Shown: positions 27,384-35,959, counted from the first letter of the stretch. The stretch: DNA of 64,000 bases from Hahellaceae bacterium (GCA_016716085.1 JADJWY010000026.1:620001-684000), one strand, 5' to 3'. The notes: a model not told the origin generated them from the sequence alone. Translations and numbers: made by a program.

Positions 27384-28166
27384 TTACAGCAGCGGCTGTA
27401 GCTTCGGCCATACCAGATTGGCGAGTTTCTGAGAGCCACCGGTATTCGGGTGAATCCCATCGATGATAATGTCGCTGTCATTGATGCTTCGACGCGGGTC
27501 AACGAAGGTACAGTTTGCGGCAGAGTAGCTGCAGGCCTGTGCCAGCTTGGTATCCCCGTAATCCACCGCCTGCTCCATGCTGTCGAGCAGGAACAATCCA
27601 TTCTTGGTGTAGTAGTACCCCAGGTAGATCACGTTATCCACGCCATCGGCATGCACATCATTAAGGAAATCGACCGCATCAACGTAGATGTCATTGATGT
27701 AGTTTTTGCAGGTCGAGCTGAGTCGGCCAAACTGATACCAGTCGGTTTTACAGTCATAGGGATCGAACGCTATCGCCGGAATCAGGATGTCGTTACCACC
27801 GCCGTCCATCACCAGGGTTTCGATGTTGCCGTTATCCTGTTTGGCAATGGCATACTGGTCGACGATAGAGGTCGCAATTAACCCCCCTTCCAACTCAGCA
27901 CCCGAAATGGTGTAGCGGCGAAAGGTTTCGCCAGCATAACTTTCCAGAAAGTCCTGCAGCTCGCCTGACAAGGCAAAGATAGAATCGCCAATCGTCACAA
28001 CCTGATCGTTATCCGCGTCACTTACCCTATCATTACTGAGCAAGGACCCCAGACCGCCGCAGCCTGTCAGGGCCACAAAGATCGTTGAGCTCATCAGCAG
28101 TTTCAGAAAAGTCTGGTTGAGAAGGCGTCCCAATGAGCGCGAGAATCGCGCCGTCAAATGTTTCAT
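27384..28166 (-). CDS. SGNH/GDSL hydrolase lipoprotein
   Basis: A 260-aa esterase or lipase of the SGNH family. The signal sequence ends in the lipobox ALTGCGG (Cys about residue 36), so the mature protein should be a lipoprotein. Block I is GDSIF (nucleophile Ser), block III is GGGNDI and block V is DGIHPN, supplying Asp and His. The catalytic set looks complete. It is expressed in the same direction as the lipase-chaperone-like gene downstream, and the pair may act together at the cell envelope. The substrate is unknown. The region upstream (28167-28437) is divergent from slyD. Confidence 0.85.
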   Translation of the reverse strand: MKHLTARFSRSLGRLLNQTFLKLLMSSTIFVALTGCGGLGSLLSNDRVSDADNDQVVTIGDSIFALSGELQDFLESYAGETFRRYTISGAELEGGLIATSIVDQYAIAKQDNGNIETLVMDGGGNDILIPAIAFDPYDCKTDWYQFGRLSSTCKNYINDIYVDAVDFLNDVHADGVDNVIYLGYYYTKNGLFLLDSMEQAVDYGDTKLAQACSYSAANCTFVDPRRSINDSDIIIDGIHPNTGGSQKLANLVWPKLQPLL

Positions 28167-28437
28167 GTGTGCTTCCTTTTTGTGTTTGTAATTGGATTTA
28201 GCCTACACACGATAGCAAAAGCGTTTTTTGCAGAATCGGAACTGGTTGGCAGTTTTAACAACGTTCAGCGAATCTGTTTTTCCTCGCTCAACGTAGAGCC
28301 AACATCCCACTTCTCGAGGAAGCCCGTCATGTATATCGCTGCCGATGCGCTCGAAACGCTGCCCTACTGAACAAGGCAATAGGCAAGCGTAGTGAGTCAG
28401 GTTAAAATTGCGGTTTTAGCCTGACGGGACCAAGACC

Positions 28438-28932
28438 ATGAGTGACTCAACGCCAATTGGCAAAGACATCGTTGCCACCTTCCACTACACCCTTTCTGAC
28501 GAAGCCGGGCAAAAACTGGAGTCTACCGAAGGCGAAGATCCGGTCACCTACCTGCATGGCCACGGTAACATCCTGCCTGCGCTGGAAGCGCTACTGGAAG
28601 GCAAAAATCCTGGCGAGACCGTCGAAGCCATCCTGCCGCCTGAGAAAGCCTACGGTGAGCGTAAGGCTAATTCCGTTCAGCGAATTTCAAAAAAACACCT
28701 GAAAGATGCCGGACGCTTCAAAGTAGGCGATGCCGTTCCCCTGCATACCGAGCAAGGTGCGCAACTGGTTACCGTCGTTAAAATCGGTCACTCAATGGTC
28801 GATGTGGACACCAACCACCCCTACTCGGGCCAGACATTGAAGTTCACCCTGAACGTCACGGATACCCGCTCAGCCTCTGCGGAAGAAATTGAGCATGGCC
28901 ACGTTCACGGACCGGGCGGTCACCATCACTAA
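28438..28932 (+). CDS. slyD: FKBP-type peptidyl-prolyl isomerase SlyD
   Basis: A 164-aa cytoplasmic prolyl isomerase and chaperone with an inserted-flap domain. It begins MSDSTPIGKDIVATFHYTL, has YLHGHGNILPALEALLEG in the FKBP core and ends in a short His-rich tail (GHVHGPGGHHH). The tail is much shorter than in E. coli SlyD, so nickel binding may be reduced. It is a monocistronic-looking gene, followed by a GC-rich imperfect hairpin (about 28937-28962) and then a small HTH gene. Confidence 0.93.
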   Translation: MSDSTPIGKDIVATFHYTLSDEAGQKLESTEGEDPVTYLHGHGNILPALEALLEGKNPGETVEAILPPEKAYGERKANSVQRISKKHLKDAGRFKVGDAVPLHTEQGAQLVTVVKIGHSMVDVDTNHPYSGQTLKFTLNVTDTRSASAEEIEHGHVHGPGGHHH

Positions 28933-29008
28933 ACAGCGGCGCATAGAGCAAGCGCCCCGCGATTTTCTGTCTATACTGTAAGCTCAGTTAGCCCAGGAGA
29001 TCGCGTAC

Positions 29009-29188
29009 ATGACTGACAAATTGTTATCGCTGGACGAAGTTTGCAAAATGCTGGATAAGCCGGAAGTTACGGTCAAGCGCTATGCGCGGGAAAGCCTTCT
29101 GCCTTCGATTGAAAAAGACGGCAAATTGATGTTTCCCGAGGCGTCAGTCCATCAATATATGTCGATTGAAAAGCGCCTGAAGAAGTAA
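29009..29188 (+). CDS. Small helix-turn-helix protein (MerR/excisionase-like), 59 aa
   Basis: A 59-residue ORF with an AGGAGA ribosome site 9 bp before the ATG. The sequence LSLDEVCKMLDKPEVTVKRYARE followed by GKLMFPEASVHQYM matches the winged-helix excisionase-type DNA-binding fold (HTH_17-like): a helix, a turn, then the recognition helix and a short wing. There is no phage gene around it. It may be a small regulator; the target is unknown. A TATACT hexamer about 35 bp upstream could be its -10. Confidence 0.75.
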   Translation: MTDKLLSLDEVCKMLDKPEVTVKRYARESLLPSIEKDGKLMFPEASVHQYMSIEKRLKK

Positions 29189-29208
29189 GGCGCCTAAACG
29201 ACCTGAAT

Positions 29209-29859
29209 TCAGGCGCTCCGATCCGAGCGCCAGCTTTGTGCGCCCAGCCAGACCAAACGCAATTTTTTCTGCAACTGGGCGACATACTCTTCCTGAAACC
29301 CCGTATGGCTGGCCTGCAGATCCAGCAGATCAATCGTCGTATCAGCCACCAGACCGACAATCACCTCGCAGATCTGCTCAAGATCCTCCCGGTCAATCCG
29401 TTCTACTGAGCCAAATTGCCGCATGTCTGACGCCAGCTCGTTGGCAAAGTAGCGCAATTCATGGCGAATGCCGGATCGCAAGGCGGGGGTTCCGCCTGTT
29501 CTGCACTGACACAAAAAATAGAAATGGCTGCGGTGCTCCAGCACGAATTGGGTATAAATGACTAACGATCGGCGCGTGAGGTTGGTGACATAGTCTTCCT
29601 GCTGCCGGGCAGCGCGCAATATTTTACGCAGAAGCATCCCCAATTCATCGACGATATTCAGCCCCAACTCCTCCATGTCACGAAAATGACGGTAGAAGGA
29701 TGTCGGCACAACCCCTGCGTTTTTAGCCACCTCACGCAAACTGATGCTGGCAAAATTCTCGCCTTTACCCACCAGTTCCAGTGCCGCATCCATCAGGGCG
29801 GCACGGGTTTGCCCCTTTTTCTCTTCCCTCGTCAACATGTTTCTGACTGCCACTCCCAT
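29209..29859 (-). CDS. desT: TetR-family unsaturated fatty acid regulator (DesT/FabR type)
   Basis: A 216-aa repressor. The N-terminal HTH reads FASISLREVAKNAGVVPTSFYRHF, nearly the FabR/DesT signature, followed by ELGLNIVDELGMLLR. DesT and FabR sense the ratio of unsaturated to saturated acyl-CoA and repress desaturase or fab genes. It is divergent from the reductase-desaturase operon, the same layout as Pseudomonas desT-desCB. A ribosome site GGAG precedes ATG 29859. Two candidate operators lie in the shared 196-bp spacer. Symbol given by analogy. Confidence 0.85.
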   Translation of the reverse strand: MGVAVRNMLTREEKKGQTRAALMDAALELVGKGENFASISLREVAKNAGVVPTSFYRHFRDMEELGLNIVDELGMLLRKILRAARQQEDYVTNLTRRSLVIYTQFVLEHRSHFYFLCQCRTGGTPALRSGIRHELRYFANELASDMRQFGSVERIDREDLEQICEVIVGLVADTTIDLLDLQASHTGFQEEYVAQLQKKLRLVWLGAQSWRSDRSA

Positions 29860-29969
29860 TCAGGACTCCAACTGTTGATCCGATTGTAACTCAAACCTCT
29901 CACTTTCTGCGCCCTTCATGCGCCAGATCAGTTTTTGCGAGGCGGGGCGTATTTTAACGCCATCTTTTC

Positions 29970-30028
29970 AGTGTACAAGTGTTGACTCAAAAACATTTTA
30001 GCGCAAGAATAGTGAACAGTTGTACACA
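29970..30028 (+). promoter_or_regulatory. des operon promoter with two DesT/FabR-like operators
   Basis: TTGACT (29982-29987) and AAGAAT (30005-30010) are separated by 17 bp, a good sigma-70 promoter. Two related imperfect palindromes bracket it: AGTGTACAAGTGTTGACT (29970-29987) covers the -35, and AGTGAACAGTTGTACACA (30011-30028) lies just downstream of the -10 over the expected transcription start. Both share the AGTGnACAnnTGT core. Binding here would block RNA polymerase. Assignment to the TetR protein at 29209 is inferred from position and family site type. Confidence 0.65.
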
Positions 30029-30055
30029 GAAACAAACCGCAAGGAGCTCTCTGCC

Positions 30056-31165
30056 ATGCAAACCCAATCGAATTCAACAACCTACTGGAATAACGCTGGC
30101 CCGGTACAGGACACCCTGGATTTCATTCTCACGTCTATTGACCCGCTGATGAGCCGTCAACGCTTGATGGCGCGGGTGATCAACTGCATCCAGGAAACCG
30201 ATGACACCCTGACCTACACGCTGCAAGTCTGCTCACGATGGCAGGGCTTCAAACCGGGTCAGTTCGTAACGATTTCTGCAGAAATCAACGGCATTACCTA
30301 CAAGCGCAACTACTCGATTTCATCTTCTCCCGAGTTGTTGCGTAACAAAAGGCAAATCACCCTGACCATACGCGCACAGCGTGGCGGGAAGGTCTCCCCA
30401 AACATCGGGCAGTGGCTCAAAGTGGATGACACGCTGGAGATCTCAGCCGCCATGGGCGACTTCATTTGCCTCGAAGCAGAAAAACAGTTGTACACCGAAG
30501 CCCAACGAGCGTACAGCCCCGTGGCGCTGATTGCTGCCGGTAGCGGCATTACACCCATTAAAGCGATGCTGGAATCCTTTTGCGAGAACCGTCCTGACCA
30601 CGACATCTGCCTGATCGTGCATGCGGCAAATCCTGCGCAGTTAATTTTTGCCAACGATCTCAAGCGTTTCACTCAATCACTCCCCAACCTGAAGCTGTCG
30701 GTACACTTCAGCGACAAGGAAGGTTTTGTTACGCAAAATCAACTCCTGAAGGACTGCCCTGACCTGAAAGACCGGGTGCTTTATATCTGTGGTCCCGCTC
30801 CATTTATGGCAAAAATCAATGATTTCGCCGAGGCCGCAGGGGTACCCGATTTTCGACGCCATCAGGAAGCATTCTCATCACCGGTTGCACCGCGAAAGAG
30901 TGCAGGCCCAGTGACCGTAACCTTCACCAAAACCGGCAAGACCGTGACAAGTGCCAATGCCGTCAGCCTGCTGGAACTGGCCGAACGCTCCGGACTGAAG
31001 CCGAAATTTGGCTGTCGCAATGGCATCTGCCACGAGTGTACCTGCCAGCGTACTCAGGGCAGCCTGGTCAATGCCCTGACCGGAAACCCGATTCCGGATG
31101 AACAGACGCAGGTGCAGTCCTGCATTTCAATTCCCACCAGCGACGTCACGATCACCAACTGGTAA
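30056..31165 (+). CDS. desC: Ferredoxin reductase-type oxidoreductase (DesC-like)
   Basis: A 369-aa electron-transfer protein feeding a membrane desaturase. The start ATG 30056 follows AAGGAG. The FAD-binding segment is KRNYSISSSP (RxYS motif), the NAD(P)H domain has AAGSGITPIKAM and YICGPAPFM, and the C-terminal 2Fe-2S ferredoxin domain has CRNGICHECTC and a later CIS, giving the C-x4-C-x2-C...C ligand set. It is first in the operon, with 28 bp to the desaturase gene. The arrangement matches Pseudomonas DesC with DesB. Confidence 0.9.
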   Translation: MQTQSNSTTYWNNAGPVQDTLDFILTSIDPLMSRQRLMARVINCIQETDDTLTYTLQVCSRWQGFKPGQFVTISAEINGITYKRNYSISSSPELLRNKRQITLTIRAQRGGKVSPNIGQWLKVDDTLEISAAMGDFICLEAEKQLYTEAQRAYSPVALIAAGSGITPIKAMLESFCENRPDHDICLIVHAANPAQLIFANDLKRFTQSLPNLKLSVHFSDKEGFVTQNQLLKDCPDLKDRVLYICGPAPFMAKINDFAEAAGVPDFRRHQEAFSSPVAPRKSAGPVTVTFTKTGKTVTSANAVSLLELAERSGLKPKFGCRNGICHECTCQRTQGSLVNALTGNPIPDEQTQVQSCISIPTSDVTITNW

Positions 31166-31193
31166 GACACCCGATATTTAAAGGAGCACGCTT

Positions 31194-32336
31194 ATGGATA
31201 TGCAAACCCGAGCCCTTAATCAACTGACACCCTCTGAACTGGATCGCTTTGGTGAGGAGATGGATCAACTGCGTGAAGCCGTACTGGCCGACCTGGGACA
31301 GCGCGACGCAGATTACATCCGCTCAATCGTCCGCCTGCAACGCTGGAGCGAAATCGGCGGTCGCGGCCTGATTCATTTCAGTCTGGGCCCACTCAGCTGG
31401 GGCGCCGGCGTCGCCGCCCTTTCCGTTTCCAAAATCCTTGAAAACATGGAAGTTGGTCATAACGTCATGCACGGGCAGTATGACTGGATGAACGATCCCA
31501 AACTGCAGTCCCAGAGCTATGAGTGGGACACCGTCTGCGACGGTGACTCCTGGCGCAAGACGCACAATTACGAGCATCACACCTACACCAATATCCTCGG
31601 CAAAGATCGGGATTATGGGTATGCGGTGTTGCGATTGTCTGATGATATCCCCTGGAAACCCCGTCACCTGGTCCAGTTCGTGAACTACTCGGTGTTGAGC
31701 CTGTTCTTCCAATGGGGCGTAGGGCTGCATGAACTGGAAACCGAGAAACTGCGCGATGGCTCCGTTACACTGGAAGAGAAAAAGCCTTTCCTCAAGCGCT
31801 TTGCGCGCAAGGCAACCCGTCAGCTGGCCAAGGATTATGTCATCTTCCCAGCCCTCGCGGGGCCCTTTGCCCTGAAAGTGCTGGCCGGAAACGCCGTAGC
31901 CAACGGTGCGCGTAACCTCTGGGCTTCGACCATCATCTTCTGCGGACATTTCACCGAAGACGCACAAACGTTTTCCGAGGAAGAATGTGAAAACGAAAGT
32001 CGCGGCATGTGGTACTACCGCCAGATTCTGGGCTCCAGCAATTTTACCGGCGGGCGCTGGCTGCACATTATGAGCGGCCACCTGAGTTACCAGGTCGAAC
32101 ACCACCTGTTCCCCGATATTCCCGCGCACCGCTACCCCGAGATGTCAAACCGGGTGCAGGCGATCTGCGAAAAATATAATATACCCTACAACACGGGGCC
32201 GTTTGGGAAGCAGTATCTGACCGTTCTCAAGCGGGTGGCCCGTTACTCCCTGCCACCGGAAGGACACCCTTTGCGCGAGCGCTTTGAAGGCGTCAAAGGC
32301 TGGTTCGGCAAACTCAAACCCAGGAGTGCGACATGA
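31194..32336 (+). CDS. desB: Membrane fatty acid desaturase (DesB-like, acyl-CoA delta-9 type)
   Basis: A 380-aa di-iron membrane desaturase with the three histidine boxes: GHNVMH, HNYEHH and QVEHH, plus an additional GHLSYQ. Two hydrophobic regions (about 60-85 and 155-180, with a later one at 225-255) fit the family. It inserts a double bond in acyl chains using electrons from the adjacent reductase. The ribosome site AAGGAG lies 7 bp before the start. Its stop overlaps the next ATG by 4 bp (ATGA), so the unknown gene at 32333 should be co-translated. Confidence 0.92.
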   Translation: MDMQTRALNQLTPSELDRFGEEMDQLREAVLADLGQRDADYIRSIVRLQRWSEIGGRGLIHFSLGPLSWGAGVAALSVSKILENMEVGHNVMHGQYDWMNDPKLQSQSYEWDTVCDGDSWRKTHNYEHHTYTNILGKDRDYGYAVLRLSDDIPWKPRHLVQFVNYSVLSLFFQWGVGLHELETEKLRDGSVTLEEKKPFLKRFARKATRQLAKDYVIFPALAGPFALKVLAGNAVANGARNLWASTIIFCGHFTEDAQTFSEEECENESRGMWYYRQILGSSNFTGGRWLHIMSGHLSYQVEHHLFPDIPAHRYPEMSNRVQAICEKYNIPYNTGPFGKQYLTVLKRVARYSLPPEGHPLRERFEGVKGWFGKLKPRSAT

Positions 32337-32692
32337 GCAAACCCATTCAACGTATCGAGATCGCCAAGGACTTGCTGCAGGAAACCGTCGACAACGCTGT
32401 GAACTCCATACAAAAGGTTCACAACACGGTCAGCGACACCTGCTTTGATGTGGCGGCCAATTGGGTCGGAGACAGCGATAAGTTGAGTAAACTTCGCTCA
32501 CGCCACGATCAGACTGTCAACACCATTTACGAAGCGATCCGCTCCGTCAACCACACCCTGGGGGGGCTGGCCTCTGAGGTGTTTGGCACCCTGGAAGACA
32601 GTGCTTACGTCAACCAGGTGATGGATGAAAAAGCTGAGGAGGCGAAGGTAGAGAAGGCCACGACCAAGAAGCCCGGGAAGTCGGCGCCATGA
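32333..32692 (+). CDS. Hypothetical helical protein, 119 aa, coupled to desaturase
   Basis: I do not recognise a named family. It is a soluble, amphipathic-helix protein with repeated IAKDLLQETVDNAVNSIQKVHN-like character and a charged Lys/Glu/Ala tail ending KKPGKSAP. Helical body plus basic Lys/Ala/Pro tail recalls phasins and other lipid-surface proteins, but this is only a resemblance. It starts inside the desaturase stop (ATGA) and ends inside the start of the next gene (ATGA), so it is a true member of the des operon. Confidence 0.7.
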   Translation: MSKPIQRIEIAKDLLQETVDNAVNSIQKVHNTVSDTCFDVAANWVGDSDKLSKLRSRHDQTVNTIYEAIRSVNHTLGGLASEVFGTLEDSAYVNQVMDEKAEEAKVEKATTKKPGKSAP

Positions 32693-33747
32693 CCAAAGCT
32701 CATAAGAAAGAGGCGCGCGGCTTGGCCGAGCGCCTTCTTGAACGGCACCTGGAACACGAAATGCAGTCGTTTTCGGACGCTGCATTTCTTGAGTGGATCA
32801 CGGTGGAAACCGACCACTTTTACGCCTGGGCTCAAACGCAGACGGTCGAAACGCTGGTCAGTGCAGATCAGGTGATGGACACCATTCGCCGCAATGTCTG
32901 TCTGAATGACATTCCCGCGGCGGTTGCCGAAATTGCGGGCGAAGCTGCCAGCTACCTGGCCAAACATGAGCTGCAGTCCCAAACCCCCTTAAAAGACATT
33001 CTGAGCCGCAAGCAGTTTGAAGAGTTTGTAGACAAACTGCTTGAGTTGAAGGAGTCCCGCGAACGGGGTCTTCACCAACTCCTGGACCTGCCCGTCTACA
33101 AAGATCTGATTTCCGGGGTGCTGTACCAGGCCATTCTACGTTATATCAACGAGTACAACGCCCTGACGCGTAAAATACCCGGCGTCTCATCGGTCATGAA
33201 GATGGGCAAGCAGCTGGTCAACAAGACGGCCCCCCAACTGGAAGGATTGGTCGAGGATAGCGTGCGAACCTATATCGCCAAGAACCTGGGCTTTCTGGTT
33301 AAGGAGAGTCAGATCTTCCTGACCAAGACGCTCACCGACGAACAGCTTCGACAATCGGCGTTGGATGTGTGGGACATCCTTGAAGATAAACCCGTTGGCA
33401 CCTTCATGGACAACGTCAGTAACATGGATCTGACCGAGTTGATTTCGTTGGGCTATGAGTTCTGGCTGGGCTTTCGCAAGACACCCTATTTCGAGGAAAG
33501 TTACCGTCTGGTGGTTGAGTGCATCTATGCCAAATACGGAAGCCAGACATTGGCCAACTTAATGGACGAGTTTGCGGTCACACCGGAAAAAATCCGTGTC
33601 GAATTTACCTGTTTTGCCCCCACGTTGCTTGAATCACTCAGGCAGTCTGGTTACCTTGAAGATCTGCTTCGTCGTCGCCTGGCGTCCTTCTATTTTGACC
33701 CGGCAACGCTGACCTTTCTTCAGAGTGAACGAGAACCGTCCAAATGA
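32689..33747 (+). CDS. Hypothetical protein, 352 aa, in the desaturase operon
   Basis: Unrecognised. It is predicted largely alpha-helical, with few clearly hydrophobic stretches and no signal peptide. Notable segments are VYKDLISGVLYQAILRYINEYN, PGVSSVMKMGKQLVNK and a C-terminal region ending DLLRRRLASFYFDP. It overlaps both neighbours by 4 bp (ATGA at each end), so translation is coupled from the desaturase through to the flavin reductase-like gene. Position suggests a role in lipid handling or in organising the desaturase; the sequence alone does not show it. Confidence 0.7.
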   Translation: MTKAHKKEARGLAERLLERHLEHEMQSFSDAAFLEWITVETDHFYAWAQTQTVETLVSADQVMDTIRRNVCLNDIPAAVAEIAGEAASYLAKHELQSQTPLKDILSRKQFEEFVDKLLELKESRERGLHQLLDLPVYKDLISGVLYQAILRYINEYNALTRKIPGVSSVMKMGKQLVNKTAPQLEGLVEDSVRTYIAKNLGFLVKESQIFLTKTLTDEQLRQSALDVWDILEDKPVGTFMDNVSNMDLTELISLGYEFWLGFRKTPYFEESYRLVVECIYAKYGSQTLANLMDEFAVTPEKIRVEFTCFAPTLLESLRQSGYLEDLLRRRLASFYFDPATLTFLQSEREPSK

Positions 33748-34352
33748 ATGCCGACACGGAAACGCTGAGCGGACCTGCCTGTTACCAATTGCTGACGGGG
33801 GCTGTTGTGCCCCGACCGATTGCCTGGATCAGCACGCTCAGTTCCGAAGGCATTCCCAACCTGGCACCCTTTTCGTTTTTTACGGTGGCCAGCGTCTATC
33901 CACCGGTACTCGCCGTCACCCAGGTCAATCCACGTAACAAGCCCGAAAAAGATACGCTGGTCAATGTGCGGGCCACACGGGAATGCGTCGTCAATGTCGT
34001 CAGTCATGCCCTTCTCACTGAAATGAACATCAGCAGCGGTGAGTACCCTGCCGGCGTCAATGAATTTGAAATTGCCGGTCTCGACCGCATCGCCAGCCAA
34101 CGGGTCAACGCGCCTGGTGTTACCCAGGCCCCCGTTCGTTTTGAATGTCGCCTGCGTGAGATCATCACGGTGGGTACGACACCGTCTGCCGGACAAATGA
34201 TGCTTCTGGATGTGGTGCATTTCAGTGTCGATGATCGTTGCCTGAACGGCGAGACGATTGACAGTCGCTTACTGGATGCCATAGGCAAACTGGGTGGCGA
34301 CGGCTATTCAACGACCCGCGATCGTTTGGATCTTGCACGGCCCCAGGTATAG
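33744..34352 (+). CDS. Flavin reductase-like FMN-binding domain protein
   Basis: A 202-aa protein of the flavin reductase-like/FMN-binding split-barrel family, with the early VPRPIAWISTLSSEG and NLAPFSFFTVASVYPPVLAV segments and a later ARPQV end. It probably binds FMN; many relatives are of unknown substrate. It is the last gene of the five-gene des run, overlapping the unknown 352-aa gene by 4 bp. Whether it supplies reduced flavin to lipid metabolism or is merely co-expressed is not known. Confidence 0.85.
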   Translation: MNADTETLSGPACYQLLTGAVVPRPIAWISTLSSEGIPNLAPFSFFTVASVYPPVLAVTQVNPRNKPEKDTLVNVRATRECVVNVVSHALLTEMNISSGEYPAGVNEFEIAGLDRIASQRVNAPGVTQAPVRFECRLREIITVGTTPSAGQMMLLDVVHFSVDDRCLNGETIDSRLLDAIGKLGGDGYSTTRDRLDLARPQV

Positions 34353-34391
34353 CCTTCGACAGCGCGCGCCCTGCCACTTTCCGGTGAATCC

Positions 34392-35372
34392 TTAAGCGGC
34401 GGGGTCCAGCAAAATTAGCAACAGGGCTGCAACGGCCAGGGTGAGAATGCTCAACGCCGCCACCAGCAAACGGACCAACAGCCAGAGCTGGCGCTGATAG
34501 GCCGCCTTTACCACATCCGTGATCCCAGGACTCCACAAGGCACCGGATTCACCCTCCGTGCGTGCCGGTAAGGGGCCAATGTTGGTCACCGCCAGCAAAC
34601 CGGATTGGACAAAGGCCTGCGAAAAGGGCTGGCCCGATTGCAGTGCCGATGCAATATCCAGATAAGCCTGACGAACCCAGGGCACCGACTCCGCCTTGGC
34701 ACACAGGCGCGCTGAGCGCACGATATCAAAATTGCTTTGCACACACAGCCCCAGGTTCAGCAGATACTGATGCAGGCTGCGCGCAACCAGACACGACTTA
34801 CCCAGGCGTAGCACACTCAGCCCCTGCCAGAGCCGGGAATCCGGCGACGACCACTGCGTGAGTAAGCACCCCGCCCAACGACGCCCCATACTGGCGACCA
34901 CCAGAAAGACGCCGAGCGCTGAAAGCGCCCCACTCGCTAACGGCACAAGCCCCTCCCCTCCCAGGCGCATCGATACCTCAGATCCAACCCAAGCCGCGAA
35001 GCTCAGACTCCAAAGCGAAATCAATACAAACAGACCAAACGAGAGAAAACGGGATGAGCGTTCAAGCGCCGCATAGTAGTCACAGGCACGACCACACACT
35101 TCCGGAATTCTCAGCGTGGCCAAACCCAGTTTTAACAGTCTGCCCTCCCAGGGCAAAAACAGGGCCGATTCATCGAAGTGTTGGGCCAGGGGCTCCTTCG
35201 GTGCGCTACATATTTGCTCATTGAGCTGCAGCAGCGGCGCGCGAAATGCCGGATGGCTTTGCTGTGACAGCTCGACAAACACATCGGGGAAATGCTGCCC
35301 CTCTTTTATGGCCTGACCCAGCTGAGCAAAGAGCATCGCCCGGTGGGAGGAAAGCCGCTCTCGATAATTCAT
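34392..35372 (-). CDS. Solitary GspF/PilC-like type II secretion membrane protein, divergent
   Basis: A 326-aa membrane protein with the overall T2SF layout: a helical cytoplasmic domain (about 1-110), transmembrane helices near 113-130 and 140-165, a second helical domain with CLVARSLHQYLLNLGLCVQSNFDIVRS in broken form and PFSQAFVQSGLL, and a final helix at about 298-322. These resemble GspF/TadC repeats (lpxxA...L..G). No other type II secretion or pilus gene is near. It may be a decayed or repurposed paralog; the call is moderate. Confidence 0.6.
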   Translation of the reverse strand: MNYRERLSSHRAMLFAQLGQAIKEGQHFPDVFVELSQQSHPAFRAPLLQLNEQICSAPKEPLAQHFDESALFLPWEGRLLKLGLATLRIPEVCGRACDYYAALERSSRFLSFGLFVLISLWSLSFAAWVGSEVSMRLGGEGLVPLASGALSALGVFLVVASMGRRWAGCLLTQWSSPDSRLWQGLSVLRLGKSCLVARSLHQYLLNLGLCVQSNFDIVRSARLCAKAESVPWVRQAYLDIASALQSGQPFSQAFVQSGLLAVTNIGPLPARTEGESGALWSPGITDVVKAAYQRQLWLLVRLLVAALSILTLAVAALLLILLDPAA

Positions 35373-35404
35373 GGCGTCGGATCGTTCAGGATGATTGTTC
35401 TTCG

Positions 35405-35443
35405 GATTTTAAAACGAAACAGGCACCCGAAGGTGCCCGTTTC
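35405..35443 (-). terminator. Rho-independent terminator of maoP
   Basis: On the minus strand GAAACGGGCACC-TTCG-GGTGCCTGTTTC forms a 12-bp stem with one mismatch and a stable UUCG loop, followed by GTTTTAAAATC. It lies 22 bp beyond the maoP stop and separates it from the GspF-like gene. Confidence 0.85.
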
Positions 35444-35464
35444 GCGTCCTTGCGTCAAGCAGGA

Positions 35465-35806
35465 TCAGTCAACGTCTGCGTCAGAGTAGTCACCGGAGTC
35501 AGACATGGAAAAGGCCATGCCGGTGGTATAAGACACGCGGCGGTTGGTCGTATGATACTTGTACTTGGACCAGGCTTTTTCAAACTCAGTCTCTGCGGTA
35601 CGCTCACCGGCAATCATTTGCACAAAGGCCTTCTCGGCTGCACCCACCGGGGCGCGGTTACCGTTGGCCAATTCCTGCATGGCGAAACCATGGCGCTCAA
35701 GAATTTCCGCTTCTTTTTTTGAGAAAAGCCCAGAACGGCTGAAGCCTCTGGGGAAGTGCTTGTTGTCGAAAAACAGCTTACTGCTGGCAAAATCACTCTG
35801 GCTCAT
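35465..35806 (-). CDS. maoP: MaoP family protein (DUF413, Ori macrodomain organiser)
   Basis: A 113-aa protein matching E. coli MaoP/YifE: FFDNKHFPRGFSRSGLFSKKEAEILERHG, split here, is the family core, and it ends with an acidic SGDYSDADVD tail like the E. coli protein. MaoP helps confine the Ori macrodomain of the chromosome through the maoS site. I chose ATG 35806, which has a GGAGG site and the normal length. It has its own terminator downstream. A maoS equivalent, if present, might lie in the 153-bp spacer toward the IscR-like gene, but I could not identify it. Confidence 0.92.
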   Translation of the reverse strand: MSQSDFASSKLFFDNKHFPRGFSRSGLFSKKEAEILERHGFAMQELANGNRAPVGAAEKAFVQMIAGERTAETEFEKAWSKYKYHTTNRRVSYTTGMAFSMSDSGDYSDADVD

Positions 35807-35959
35807 TCGGGGCCTCCAAGAATCGGACGATCTCCCCCGTGCCCGGGGAAGTGCTTTCGGCGCGATTATCTTTAAAGTCAAGCCCCATAACAAGTCACTT
35901 AACTAAAAAACTTCAAAAATTCACAGTTCGTTACACAACCGTCGTAAACCCTTGCAAAA

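Noticed and set aside
31323..32129. 268-codon minus-strand frame inside the desaturase gene
   Set aside because: Antisense to a gene with intact histidine boxes; no recognisable protein features.
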